A stretch of DNA of 64,000 bases from Agarivorans sp. Toyoura001. GTDB taxonomy: Bacteria; Pseudomonadota; Gammaproteobacteria; Enterobacterales; Celerinatantimonadaceae. The position numbers were made by a program, and so were the translations under genes. Below, piece by piece: positions 44,164 through 53,295 of the stretch. The notes beneath the pieces were generated by a model, which did not search any database, was not told where the DNA came from, and was given only the letters and a program-made list of their open reading frames with translations. Location of the stretch: NCBI RefSeq assembly GCF_005405585.1, contig NZ_BJEQ01000001.1, positions 496,001 through 560,000 of the forward strand. Direction: 5' to 3'. Each line of letters opens with the position of its first letter. Within the stretch, counting starts at the first letter, position 1.

Positions 44164-45174
44164 ATGACGATTAAAGTAGGAATTAACGGCTTTGGCCGCA
44201 TTGGTCGCTTAGCGCTACGCGCCGCATACGACTGGCCAGAACTTGAGTTTGTAATGATTAACGATGTTGCGGGCAATGCCGAAACACTGGGCCATTTACT
44301 CGAGTTTGATTCAGTACAAGGGCGCTGGCACCACAGCGTTGAGCACAACGCCGAAGGCATTGTGATTAACAACAACACCATTAAATGCTACCAAGAAAAA
44401 GACTTAAGCAAAGTAGATTGGTCGGGCTGTGATGTGGTACTAGAGTCTACCGGTGTTCACCGCTCTAAAGCCAAATTAGCACCTTACCTAGCCCAGGGCG
44501 TGAAACGTGTTGTGGTATCTGCGCCGGTTAAAGAAGACGGTGTAGCCAACATTGTTGTGGGGGTGAACGACGATATTTTTGAGCCTAGCCAACACCAAAT
44601 TGTTACTGCCGCATCTTGTACCACCAACTGTTTGGCGCCAGTAATTAAGGTGATTCAACAGCACTTGGGCATTGAGTCTGGCTGCATGACCACCATCCAT
44701 GATTTAACCAATACCCAAACCATTTTGGATGCACCGCATAAAGACTTACGCCGCGCCCGCGCTTGTGGCATATCGTTAATACCTACCACTACCGGCAGCG
44801 CTAAAGCAATTTGCGACATTTTCCCAGAGTTAGACGGCAAGCTAAACGGACATGCTGTACGCGTCCCCTTAGCCAATGCGTCTCTTACCGACATGGTATT
44901 CACTCTAGAGCGTGATACTACCGCTGAAGAAGTAAACAGCTTATTTAAACAAGCAGCCGAAGGCGAGCTAAAAGGTATTTTGGGTTACGAAGAAAAGCCG
45001 CTAGTTTCTATTGACTACAAAGGTGACCAACGCTCTAGCATTGTAGATGCGCAATCCACCATGATGGTGGGCAAACGCATGCTTAAAGTGTATGCCTGGT
45101 ACGACAATGAGATGGGCTACGCAACCCGCACCAGCGAGCTTATTCGCAAAGTTGGTTTAGCAGATAAAAGCTAG
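44164..45174 (+). CDS. ArsJ-associated glyceraldehyde-3-phosphate dehydrogenase
   Basis: A complete 336-residue GAPDH: NAD motif [12 protein letters not shown] (residues 4-15), catalytic Cys in [10 protein letters not shown] and the His in the following ligand region (HDLTNTQ). It is the branch that accompanies ArsJ; with arsenate instead of phosphate it makes 1-arseno-3-phosphoglycerate, which ArsJ exports. The stop codon (TAG) lies inside the left terminal repeat of a 268-bp palindromic element, and arsJ begins 270 bp later. Confidence 0.93.
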   Translation: MTIKVGINGFGRIGRLALRAAYDWPELEFVMINDVAGNAETLGHLLEFDSVQGRWHHSVEHNAEGIVINNNTIKCYQEKDLSKVDWSGCDVVLESTGVHRSKAKLAPYLAQGVKRVVVSAPVKEDGVANIVVGVNDDIFEPSQHQIVTAASCTTNCLAPVIKVIQQHLGIESGCMTTIHDLTNTQTILDAPHKDLRRARACGISLIPTTTGSAKAICDIFPELDGKLNGHAVRVPLANASLTDMVFTLERDTTAEEVNSLFKQAAEGELKGILGYEEKPLVSIDYKGDQRSSIVDAQSTMMVGKRMLKVYAWYDNEMGYATRTSELIRKVGLADKS

Positions 45175-45438
45175 GACCTGTTGAACCTTGCTGATGTTTT
45201 TTGCAGCAATTTATTAGCCATTTAGGCAAGGCAGTGAGTGTGAATTTAAGTGGGCTTAATAATCACTCGCTAACGCTGAATAAATGGCTAATAAATGCTG
45301 TCCGAAGGGTTCAGATAAGCGAACTTTACTCTTTGTTGAGCACTTCTCGCTTAGCCCACTAGGCTTCAAAGTGCTCGCCGCAATTAAAGCCCGCTTATCT
45401 CGAACAAAATTTCAACACCAAAGATCAACAGGCCCTAG
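45171..45438. repeat. 268-bp element of nested inverted repeats within the ars operon
   Basis: Ends are near-perfect terminal inverted repeats: CTAGGACCTGTTGA (45171-45184) and TCAACAGGCCCTAG (45425-45438), 13 of 14 matching. Inside are nested arms: ATTTATTAGCCATTTA (45209-45224) / TAAATGGCTAATAAAT (45281-45296), perfect 16 bp; AGATAAGCG (45313-45321) / CGCTTATCT (45392-45400); GAGCACTT (45338-45345) / AAGTGCTC (45369-45376). It encodes no protein. It looks like a MITE or a folded RNA element inserted between GAPDH and arsJ. Confidence 0.82.
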
Positions 45439-45444
45439 GCAAAC

Positions 45445-46665
45445 ATGATAAAAGCACTACCTCAACAACTTAAACAATACCTATTAGTTACTTTTAACTA
45501 TTGGAACTTCACCATTACCGACGGTGCATTGCGCATGCTGGTAGTGCTGTATTTTCACCAGCTAGGTTATTCGGCGATTGCGATTGCCATGCTGTTCTTG
45601 TTTTACGAGTTTTTTGGGGTAGTAACCAATTTAATTGGTGGCTGGTTAGGGGCGCGTATTGGCCTTAACCACACCATGAACATTGGCTTGGCCATGCAAA
45701 TTGTTGCATTGTTGGCATTGGGTTTGCCCTCTGCGTTTTTATCTATTCCCTTAGTTATGGCAGCGCAAGCCTTGTCGGGCATAGCTAAAGATCTAAATAA
45801 AATGAGCGCCAAAAGCTCCATTAAAGGCTTGGTGAGCGGCGACCAACAACATAGCCTATACAAGTGGGTGGCTATTTTAACGGGCTCAAAAAACGCCCTA
45901 AAAGGCTTTGGCTTTTTTCTAGGTGGTGCGCTGCTTAACTTAATTGGCTTTCAGCTATCGATGCTGGCCATGGCGGCGGTATTGTTTGTGGTGCTGCTAT
46001 TAAGCTTAAAGCTGCTAGAAAAAGACTTAGGCAAAGCCAAAAGCAAACCTAAGTTTTCGCAAATATTCTCTAAAAGCCCACAAATTAACATTCTGGCAGC
46101 GGCACGTTTATTTTTGTTTGCCGCTCGTGATGTATGGTTTGTCGTCGCCCTACCGGTATTTTTAAGTGCAAGCTTAGATTGGTCGCACATACAAACCGGC
46201 AGTTTTATGGCTTGCTGGGTGGTGGCCTATGGCGTGGTACAAGGTTTTGCACCACGAATTACAGGCAGTAAATCAGGTAAAGTGCCAGGTCGCTCTTCGG
46301 TTCTTAGTTGGGTACTAATACTCAGTGCAGTCACTGGTGTACTCGCTTACCTCATTCAACTAGGCTGGCAACCACAATTAACGATTATTGTTGGCTTGCT
46401 AATCTTTGGATTAGTGTTCGCGGTTAACTCGTCGCTGCACTCCTACCTAGTGGTAAGTTATGCCAGCGAAGACGGCGTATCTATGGATGTAGGTTTTTAC
46501 TACATGGCTAATGCCATGGGCCGCTTGCTTGGCACAATACTGTCTGGCGTAGTGTTTCAAATGGCCGGGTTAGCCGCTTGTTTGTGGGTGAGCTTTGGCA
46601 TGCTGGTAATAACTAGCGTGATTAGTTTAGCCTTACCCAAAAGCCATATTGAGCAGGCAATATAG
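45445..46665 (+). CDS. arsJ: ArsJ organoarsenical efflux permease
   Basis: A 406-residue MFS-type protein with about twelve helices. The opening QYLLVTFNYWNFTITDGALRMLVVLYFHQLG (in parts: YWNFTITDGALRMLVVL) and the conserved LIGGWLGARIGL, LNKMSAKSSIKGLV and MDVGFYYMANAMGRLLG blocks identify ArsJ. It exports 1-arseno-3-phosphoglycerate, which then breaks down outside to arsenate. Its only likely promoter is the one before the ArsC-ArsR gene, unless the palindromic element supplies another. Confidence 0.94.
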   Translation: MIKALPQQLKQYLLVTFNYWNFTITDGALRMLVVLYFHQLGYSAIAIAMLFLFYEFFGVVTNLIGGWLGARIGLNHTMNIGLAMQIVALLALGLPSAFLSIPLVMAAQALSGIAKDLNKMSAKSSIKGLVSGDQQHSLYKWVAILTGSKNALKGFGFFLGGALLNLIGFQLSMLAMAAVLFVVLLLSLKLLEKDLGKAKSKPKFSQIFSKSPQINILAAARLFLFAARDVWFVVALPVFLSASLDWSHIQTGSFMACWVVAYGVVQGFAPRITGSKSGKVPGRSSVLSWVLILSAVTGVLAYLIQLGWQPQLTIIVGLLIFGLVFAVNSSLHSYLVVSYASEDGVSMDVGFYYMANAMGRLLGTILSGVVFQMAGLAACLWVSFGMLVITSVISLALPKSHIEQAI

Positions 46666-46713
46666 CCTGCCCCGTTTACTTAGCTATACAAACACTCATC
46701 GCAAGGAGTACCA

Positions 46714-47079
46714 ATGGATCATCAGCAATTTAATCAGTTTTGTGGAGCTTTGGTCGCCACCACTTACGTGGTGCAATGGGGAGGGGCGCATGTATGGAAA
46801 GTGGGCGGCAAAGTGTTCGCCATTGGTTTTACCTTAAAAGAAGATAAGCCAGCATTTACCTTTAAAACATCCGATCTTAACTTCGACTATCTATCTGAAT
46901 CAGAAGGCCACCGCCCTGCCCCTTACTTTGCCAGCAGGGGTATGAAATGGATCCAACAAACCGATACATCCAGTGAGTTAGATGAAGAACTTGAATATTA
47001 TCTGTCGGAATCTTATCGGATTGTTGCCTCAGGGCTGACCAAGAAGAAACGCGCGGAGTTGGGTATTGAAAAAAAGTAG
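46714..47079 (+). CDS. MmcQ/YjbR-family DNA-binding-like protein
   Basis: The 121-residue protein has the family pattern VVQWGGAHVWKVGGKVFAIG and the later LSESYRIVASGLTKKKRAELG (in parts). The YjbR/CyaY-like fold binds DNA in some members; the role is unknown. AAGGAG precedes the start by seven bases, supporting it. It lies 48 bp downstream of arsJ, so it may be read as the last gene of the ars transcript without having an obvious arsenic function. Confidence 0.85.
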   Translation: MDHQQFNQFCGALVATTYVVQWGGAHVWKVGGKVFAIGFTLKEDKPAFTFKTSDLNFDYLSESEGHRPAPYFASRGMKWIQQTDTSSELDEELEYYLSESYRIVASGLTKKKRAELGIEKK

Positions 47080-47175
47080 ACGACCAGATTTGATGACTAT
47101 GACTTTGATTTAAACATCGACAACAACTAATCCATAGTAGCTATTGATGCCATAGTCTCTTGTTTTGTTGCTTGA

Positions 47176-47733
47176 CTACTTTTCTGCTGAATAAGGATCT
47201 TCAGCTAAAAGATACGCTCTCAAATCTGCTTTATGATCTTGAGACTTTAACCAAGAACGCATTTCTTTCAGCTTAGCGTATGTTTCATTACCAAATTTAG
47301 CTTCATAAATATCAGAGAAGTTTTGTTTTGCACTGTCTTTACGAATATTGCGCTGCCAGTTTTGTGTGACTACGGCATTTAAGCAACCAGCTAATCCCTC
47401 ACTCTTTAATAACTCCCATTCACCTTTATCTAACCACAACCCACCAACAACAGAACTGTAATCAATTTTATGTTCATTTTCAGAAGATACTCTGAATTTT
47501 CGCATTATTGTTCCTGAAGACGGACACAGAATTGCTTTTTTGGTATCTGTGATTTCTGATTCTTCAATCGAGATATCTTCAGAAAAGTTGTAGTCTTCGT
47601 TCCTTTCTTTCCAAGAAACATAATCTTCAATTAAAACCCAGTTTCCACCACAATTTGAACACGTATGTGCTCGAAACTGGCCATCAATAAAACTAGGAAA
47701 TAAAGCTCCATTATTACAACTTGTACAATTCAT
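47176..47733 (-). CDS. Zinc-ribbon (TFIIB-type) protein
   Basis: The 185-residue protein has a CxxC...CxxC zinc ribbon at its N-terminus (MNCTSCNNGAL and HTCSNCGGNW, residues 1-30), then an acidic linker and a second degenerate zinc-finger-like segment (LCPSSGTIMRKF, GGLWLDKGEW) typical of zf-TFIIB proteins of bacteria. No catalytic domain is recognised. It is notably more A/T-rich than its neighbours and flanked by an A/T-rich, non-coding stretch, which suggests recent acquisition. Confidence 0.7.
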   Translation of the reverse strand: MNCTSCNNGALFPSFIDGQFRAHTCSNCGGNWVLIEDYVSWKERNEDYNFSEDISIEESEITDTKKAILCPSSGTIMRKFRVSSENEHKIDYSSVVGGLWLDKGEWELLKSEGLAGCLNAVVTQNWQRNIRKDSAKQNFSDIYEAKFGNETYAKLKEMRSWLKSQDHKADLRAYLLAEDPYSAEK

Positions 47734-48064
47734 AACTTTCCTTAAACCTTAATATCTAATCTGAATTTTGATAACTGCATAACTGTTTATTAAGAGGAAA
47801 AATTTCTTGTTTAAACAAAGGCCCTTTCCTCTCAACACACATTTATTGGAAGTGAGATTATCATTTTTTTCTCGAATCATCAGCTACCTAAGCCAAGAAC
47901 TGACAATAAACTTAAGAAGAAATCAGATGTTTGTAGAAACAAAAATTGTAAAGTGCTGCGTCGAAAAACCAGCAAAAAATCTCATTTAAGAATAAAACTA
48001 GAAGCAACTTAGGCTATCGCTCGTACGCGTAACAGCTTTTGTTTAGCAAATTGCTAATAGCACC
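47734..48064. other. A/T-rich intergenic region
   Basis: About 330 bp. A 60-codon plus-strand ORF (47807-47989) starts at a TTG, has no ribosome-binding site and no recognisable content, so I see no gene. It probably contains the promoter of the zinc-ribbon gene and the end of the helicase transcript. Confidence 0.5.
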
Positions 48065-49324
48065 TTACCTGCGCTTATTACCCTTTTTATTTGATGACTT
48101 ACCACCGCGCCCTTTGCCCTTGCCTTGCGGCTCTGGGTCGGGTTCAAAGTTGCCATATTCGTCGTCATCTGCTGAATGTGCAATAGCTTTTGGTTTAGGA
48201 GCAAAACCTTTAACAATTTCTCCCGATAGCTTACGGCCAATTAAGGATTCAATAGCGTGTAAGCGCTTGGTTTCTTCTTCACAAAACAATGAAATGGCCA
48301 CCCCCGAGTTGCCAGCACGGCCTGTGCGACCAATGCGGTGTATGTAGTCTTCTGCCTCGTAAGGGAGATCGAAATTCACCACACAAGGCAGTTGGCTTAC
48401 ATCAATACCACGAGACGCGATATCAGTAGCCACCAGCACTTTTATACTACCGCTTTTAAAACCTTCTAATACTTGGGTTCGAGCATGTTGGGTACGATTT
48501 GCGTGAATAGAGGCAGCGCTGATTCGGGCCTTTTCTAACTGAGTAACCAGAGCGTCAGCACCCACTTTAGTGCGGCTAAAAACCAAGATTTGTCGCCACT
48601 TATTCTTTCTTATCAGGTGTATTAACAACTCACTTTTTCGTGCTTTGTCTACTGAATATAGCCTTTGTTTGATTTTATCAATGTTGCTTTGTTCGCTGGC
48701 CACTTCAATCAACTGCGGATTGTTTAACATGCCTTTGGCAAGTGATTTAATCTGTTTAGAAAAGGTGGCAGAAAACAGTAAGGTTTGGCGTTTGCTAGGT
48801 AGCAATGTTTGTATGTGGCTCATTTCGTCAATAAAGCCTAAATCTAACATGCGGTCAGCTTCGTCTAGCACCAATATTTCTAGCTGGTCAAAGCTCACTG
48901 CTTGTTGATTATAAAGGTCGATTAAGCGCCCAGGTGTGGCAACCAATACATCGGCCCCTTCTTGCAATTGGGCTTTTTGCGGTTCTATTCTCACGCCCCC
49001 AAATACAGCGGCGGCGCTAAGGTTCATGTATTGGCTGTAGTTTTTTACACTCTCCGCGACTTGAGCTGCTAGCTCGCGCGTTGGTGTTAGTATTAAGGCG
49101 CGTATATGCTTAGGCTGCGGTTGAAACCCGCCTGCTAACAGCTGTACAACCGGCAATGTAAAACCCGCAGTTTTACCCGTGCCTGTCGACGCTATTGCCA
49201 TAATATCTTGTTGCTTAAGCGCTGCCGGAATGGCTGCGGTTTGTATCGGTGATGGCTTGGTGTAACCGAGTTCGGCGACGGCTTTTAATAGTTCATCAGA
49301 CAAGCCTAAGGCACTAAATGACAT
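48065..49324 (-). CDS. DEAD-box RNA helicase (RhlE-like)
   Basis: All helicase motifs are present: Q motif (GYTKPSPIQTAAIP), Walker A ASTGTGKT, PTRELAAQV, TPGRL, DEAD (VLDEADRMLDLGF), SAT (LFSATFS), TDIASRGID and HRIGRTGRAG. The C-terminal tail is basic and Lys/Gly-rich (GKGKGRGGKSSNKKGNKRR, in parts), for RNA binding. The RhlE branch works in ribosome assembly and RNA turnover. A TTG at 49330 also opens the frame; the ATG at 49324 (MSFSALGL) is the normal family start. Confidence 0.93.
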   Translation of the reverse strand: MSFSALGLSDELLKAVAELGYTKPSPIQTAAIPAALKQQDIMAIASTGTGKTAGFTLPVVQLLAGGFQPQPKHIRALILTPTRELAAQVAESVKNYSQYMNLSAAAVFGGVRIEPQKAQLQEGADVLVATPGRLIDLYNQQAVSFDQLEILVLDEADRMLDLGFIDEMSHIQTLLPSKRQTLLFSATFSKQIKSLAKGMLNNPQLIEVASEQSNIDKIKQRLYSVDKARKSELLIHLIRKNKWRQILVFSRTKVGADALVTQLEKARISAASIHANRTQHARTQVLEGFKSGSIKVLVATDIASRGIDVSQLPCVVNFDLPYEAEDYIHRIGRTGRAGNSGVAISLFCEEETKRLHAIESLIGRKLSGEIVKGFAPKPKAIAHSADDDEYGNFEPDPEPQGKGKGRGGKSSNKKGNKRR

Positions 49325-49418
49325 AAACAACCCAGGGGTAGAAAGGAGAGAGCCTATGATACGCGCTATGTACTAAGTAGGTTGCACTATTTTCATTCGC
49401 AAGGTGGCTTATCCATCA

Positions 49419-49438
49419 AAGGCGGCCGAGGCCGCCTT
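49419..49438 (-). terminator. Terminator downstream of the Ntn-amidohydrolase gene
   Basis: Stem AAGGCGGC / GCCGCCTT (8 bp) with a CGAG loop. Read on the minus strand it follows the hydrolase stop and is followed by a short T3 run, so it is a moderate terminator. Confidence 0.65.
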
Positions 49439-49456
49439 GTTCATGTGCTTATGAAT

Positions 49457-50473
49457 TTATTTTTCTGTTAAAGACTTGGTAAAGTTAGCGTTCGGTGTTG
49501 GGTTCTCGCCCAATACCACTCGTGCAGGCTCACTTGTGTCAAACATTTCAAAGCTGTAGCTTTCTACCGCAAAGGTATGCGCGCGGTCCAACATTATGGT
49601 TTTGTTGGTACGGTCGGTGAACACGGTCCATAAGCTGGGGAAAGTAGCATTATCGGCGTAGGGGTCTTGTTCGTTATAGCCTGAGAAAATAGTTGCTTGG
49701 GTCGCCTTCATCGAGACAAGCGCTTGTTGGCTGTCGGTAACACCACGCTGGTATAAATCTTCAGTGATTAACTTGGCACGTAAACGACGGTCGGAAGCAC
49801 GAATGGTGGAATTTGGCTCTACTTGCTCTTTGTCTAAGTTTAAGTGGAAATCAAAAGCTGGGTCGTTGCTCATATAGCTGGCGCCGTGCTCGGTATACAC
49901 TTTCATTTCACCGCCAATGTACTCTACTACCGCTACATCACCTGTGGCATCCACCAGCTGGTAATGCACCGGTGGGTATAAGGCTTCATTTTCATGACCT
50001 GGAATGCCGGTAATGCCAGTAGGAATAACATCTACCGCTTTTAAGCCTTCTAGCGCTTCGGCCACGCTAGCAAAGTTATCTAATACAAAGTTAGGAACTT
50101 GGCCAGCATCTACATTTGGCGTGCCTGCAACATCTTGTTGAAACTCGGTGCCAGCAGCAGTACTTAGGTACAAAATACGCGCTTCAAGGCCTTCCTCATT
50201 GATGCCTTCTGCTACCGTTGCATCGGCGAATGATTCAATTTTAATAGCGGCGTATTTGGCTTTAGTGCTTACTCCATCGGTGTCGCTGTAGCTATGTTCC
50301 ATGCCACGCCCCTTGCCTACCACAGTGGCGTTGTCGTAGCCGTTCCAATCCATAGTGCGAACAGTAACTTGTGCTTCGCCGTTGTGATAAGCCGCAGTAG
50401 TACACGCGTTGGCTGTTTGCAAGATGCCGAAAGTTGACGCTGCGATAGTTAGTGCAATAAGTGTTTTGTTCAT
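49457..50473 (-). CDS. Choloylglycine-hydrolase-family (Ntn) linear amide hydrolase
   Basis: The signal peptide (MNKTLIALTIAASTFG..., about 21 residues) is cut to expose Cys in NACTTAAYHNG, the nucleophile of penicillin-V acylase/bile-salt hydrolase-type Ntn enzymes. RTMDW, the conserved Arg-x-Asp segment, follows. Family members cleave linear amides such as bile salts, penicillin V or acyl-homoserine lactones. An AHL acylase role is interesting because the genome makes AHL, but is not shown by the sequence. AAGGGTGA supports the ATG at 50473 over the longer frame to 50503. Confidence 0.85.
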   Translation of the reverse strand: MNKTLIALTIAASTFGILQTANACTTAAYHNGEAQVTVRTMDWNGYDNATVVGKGRGMEHSYSDTDGVSTKAKYAAIKIESFADATVAEGINEEGLEARILYLSTAAGTEFQQDVAGTPNVDAGQVPNFVLDNFASVAEALEGLKAVDVIPTGITGIPGHENEALYPPVHYQLVDATGDVAVVEYIGGEMKVYTEHGASYMSNDPAFDFHLNLDKEQVEPNSTIRASDRRLRAKLITEDLYQRGVTDSQQALVSMKATQATIFSGYNEQDPYADNATFPSLWTVFTDRTNKTIMLDRAHTFAVESYSFEMFDTSEPARVVLGENPTPNANFTKSLTEK

Positions 50474-50727
50474 CATTTCACCCTTGGTTTGTTGAGTCTG
50501 CATTTCGTTGATGGGTGTAGATTAACGAGGAATATAAGAAAGCAGAAACCCGCACCTATAAGTTTAAGTTATAGGTTGATTTGAGTGTTATAAGGAAAAA
50601 TAGCTATCTTAAGTAATTAATCAGTTAAGTTCTAAGTATTTGCTATTGTTAATAGTCTCTAATGAATCTATTGCTAGGTTTGATGTTGGAATGATGACAT
50701 TAGTAATAATGGGTAGGGATTGGGTTA

Positions 50728-53181
50728 ATGGTAATAGATGATACAGCCTTTCAAAGAGTAAAAGGATTTACTCCACAAGCGTGGTCAATAAATCTTGATA
50801 CAAACCAATTCAACTGCCCACAACAGCTTATATCAACACTGGGCTACCCAAATCAGACCATTCTCACCCTATCTCAACTATTCGCTGCCTTTGAGAAAGC
50901 ACAACTAACGCAGCTAAAAAAGCACATCAAACTGGCTTTAAAAACCGGCGAGTCAATCATTCAAACGGCGGTACTTAACGCCTATCAACATCGCTATATT
51001 GCTGAAATAGTTATTGATGGGTCAACGGCAGATAATAAAGAAGTCACCGGAACAATAGAGCTAAAACAATACTTTCTCACTAAGCAACAAGAGCTGGAGT
51101 TTCTTAAAAGCATATTCAACAAATCGAATGAAGGGTTCATGATTGCGGATGTAAACCATACCATTCTTAAAGTGAACCAAGCGATGTGTCGCAACACCGG
51201 CTACCCCGAACATGAGCTGCTAGGCCAACCCGCAGCAATAATGAAAAGCGGCCGCTATACCCAAACCTTCTATCAGAAACTTTGGCAACATGTTGACCAA
51301 CATAAGATTTGGACAGGTGAGCTACTGGCCAAAACTAAACTTGGTGAAGTGTATGCTCACGAAGCTCGAATACAGCGTATAGACTTGCCCGGCGATACCC
51401 ATGTTTACGTATCCTCTAGTCACCGTTTAGATACTGCAACAGACCTTTGGGATGAAGATGATCCCAATGGCAGTACCAAAGTACATGTGCCCGACAAAAA
51501 TGCCTTTACGAAAAAGCTCAACGCTGACTATCAACAACTCGGAAACGAAGTCACCATTATTTGCTTAGTGTTTAACGTCTCCCTCGCCCAAACCGCTAGC
51601 TCAATGACTCGCCAATGGCTTATCGCTCAGCGCTTCAGTAGCCTGGTTTCGCAAGGTCACCTTGGAATACTTAATGCCAGAATGTTTTCTGCATACTGGG
51701 TGGTACCTAAAAAAATGGAAGACATTGAAACCACTTTAAAGCAAGCAATGAAAGCCCTTGAAGGAAACAACAGCAATGAAGATATAGGCTTATCTGCCAC
51801 AGTGAACGGTGGTGTATCGGTACTGCAAATTGATGCGACTTCACCGATTCAATTGCTAAGCCATGCCACTCAGGCACTCATTGCTAACCCTCAAGATAAT
51901 GGATCGTCCTTGTATTATTTTGACCGACGCTTAGCCAAGCGTTTCGACAGAAAGTCGATTTTAGCTGCTTTACTCAAGCAAGCATTAACAGAAAATAAAA
52001 TAGAAGTTTATTATCAACCCATTGTCGCTACACCCTCGCTAAAAATAGCGAAATTTGAAGCCTTGTTTAGAATCAAGTTAGACACAAAAGTCCCTTATAA
52101 TGTGCAAGAGCTGATTGAAATTGCTGAAGAATACAGCTGGATAGACCAAGTTGACGCTGCAGTAACAAAACAAGCTTTAAACGATTTACCCATTTTACAA
52201 AAACACTACCACAGCGCTAGGCTAGGCATGTCGATCAATCGTTCAGTGGTAAATGACCGCGTTTCACACTGTTGTTTAGAAGACACCTTAACTATTTTTG
52301 AGAATAGTGGTATTGACTTGAGCCTAATCACTCTTGAGCTTACCGAGTCTGCCTATTTTGATGACTCTTACTACCACTCTGAATGGTTAGATAAGCTAAA
52401 AGCACATAATATTGCGATTGCTCTCGATGATTTTGGAACAGGATATTCTTCATTTTCCTATTTGCGGCAAATTCCGGTAAATATAGTTAAGATTGACCGC
52501 TCCTTTGTATCAGGTTTAACCGAGCAGTCGAATGAGTATTCGATGATAGATATGCTCTGTAAGCTCACCCATAAAATGGGCGGGCAAGTCATTGCAGAGG
52601 GCGTAGAGACAAAAGAGGAACTCTTTTTACTCTCTAAATTAAATGTGGATATGTTACAGGGTTATATTTTTAGTAAGCCTAGAAGCCTGCAAGATATACT
52701 GGCTGATGGTGAAGATAATATTTACCCGCAGCTGACTCAGTATGTTCACAAAGATGACATTGTTAACGCTCAAACCATAATGCAAAGAGAACTCCCCAAA
52801 GTTGGCCCTGACGACAAACTAAAAACTGCACTTGAAAAGCTTAAAAAGCATAATTCAAAGTACTTATTAGTTACCGAGAAAAGTCGATGTATTGGGGTAT
52901 TGCATCAAAGCGATGTAAACGCAGCCGTTAGTCCCTACCTAAATACTAAAGGCGAGCAGAATCGAGATTTAATGACCTTAAACAAACGGGTTCACCAAGT
53001 CATGCATAAAGATCATTTACCTGTAGACATGGATACATCTTTTGAGTTGCTACTCACACAGTTCATAAGCAAACCTAATACTGTCGTAGTGGTAGAAGGA
53101 GCGAACGGCGTCTGCTTAGGTGTTATTTTGCTAGAAGATCTATTGGTGAATCACCATCGCTTCGTTAATCGCGAACACTAA
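50728..53181 (+). CDS. PAS / degenerate GGDEF / EAL / CBS c-di-GMP regulator
   Basis: A cytoplasmic 817-residue protein. A PAS domain (about 125-235) is followed by a degenerate GGDEF domain (about 255-405), where GGDEF is replaced by ARMFSAYW-like sequence, so it is not a cyclase. An EAL domain (about 425-665) has FEALFR, LELTES, LDDFGTGYS, VKIDRS and AEGVET intact and should be an active phosphodiesterase. Two CBS motifs (about 676-815) form an adenine-nucleotide-binding module. Thus a redox or ligand signal (PAS) and an energy signal (CBS) may both tune c-di-GMP breakdown. Confidence 0.9.
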   Translation: MVIDDTAFQRVKGFTPQAWSINLDTNQFNCPQQLISTLGYPNQTILTLSQLFAAFEKAQLTQLKKHIKLALKTGESIIQTAVLNAYQHRYIAEIVIDGSTADNKEVTGTIELKQYFLTKQQELEFLKSIFNKSNEGFMIADVNHTILKVNQAMCRNTGYPEHELLGQPAAIMKSGRYTQTFYQKLWQHVDQHKIWTGELLAKTKLGEVYAHEARIQRIDLPGDTHVYVSSSHRLDTATDLWDEDDPNGSTKVHVPDKNAFTKKLNADYQQLGNEVTIICLVFNVSLAQTASSMTRQWLIAQRFSSLVSQGHLGILNARMFSAYWVVPKKMEDIETTLKQAMKALEGNNSNEDIGLSATVNGGVSVLQIDATSPIQLLSHATQALIANPQDNGSSLYYFDRRLAKRFDRKSILAALLKQALTENKIEVYYQPIVATPSLKIAKFEALFRIKLDTKVPYNVQELIEIAEEYSWIDQVDAAVTKQALNDLPILQKHYHSARLGMSINRSVVNDRVSHCCLEDTLTIFENSGIDLSLITLELTESAYFDDSYYHSEWLDKLKAHNIAIALDDFGTGYSSFSYLRQIPVNIVKIDRSFVSGLTEQSNEYSMIDMLCKLTHKMGGQVIAEGVETKEELFLLSKLNVDMLQGYIFSKPRSLQDILADGEDNIYPQLTQYVHKDDIVNAQTIMQRELPKVGPDDKLKTALEKLKKHNSKYLLVTEKSRCIGVLHQSDVNAAVSPYLNTKGEQNRDLMTLNKRVHQVMHKDHLPVDMDTSFELLLTQFISKPNTVVVVEGANGVCLGVILLEDLLVNHHRFVNREH

Positions 53182-53295
53182 GATATATCGGTACAATTCA
53201 TCATAAAAACTTTGCCGCAGAGCCCTTTTTATCCACTAAACTATTCAAAATTTGGGTACACTTACTGCATTGTCACCTTTTAAATAGTAACTGCG

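Noticed and set aside
47807-47989. Plus-strand 60-codon ORF beside the zinc-ribbon gene
   Set aside because: TTG start, no ribosome-binding site, A/T-rich composition and no family resemblance; likely chance.
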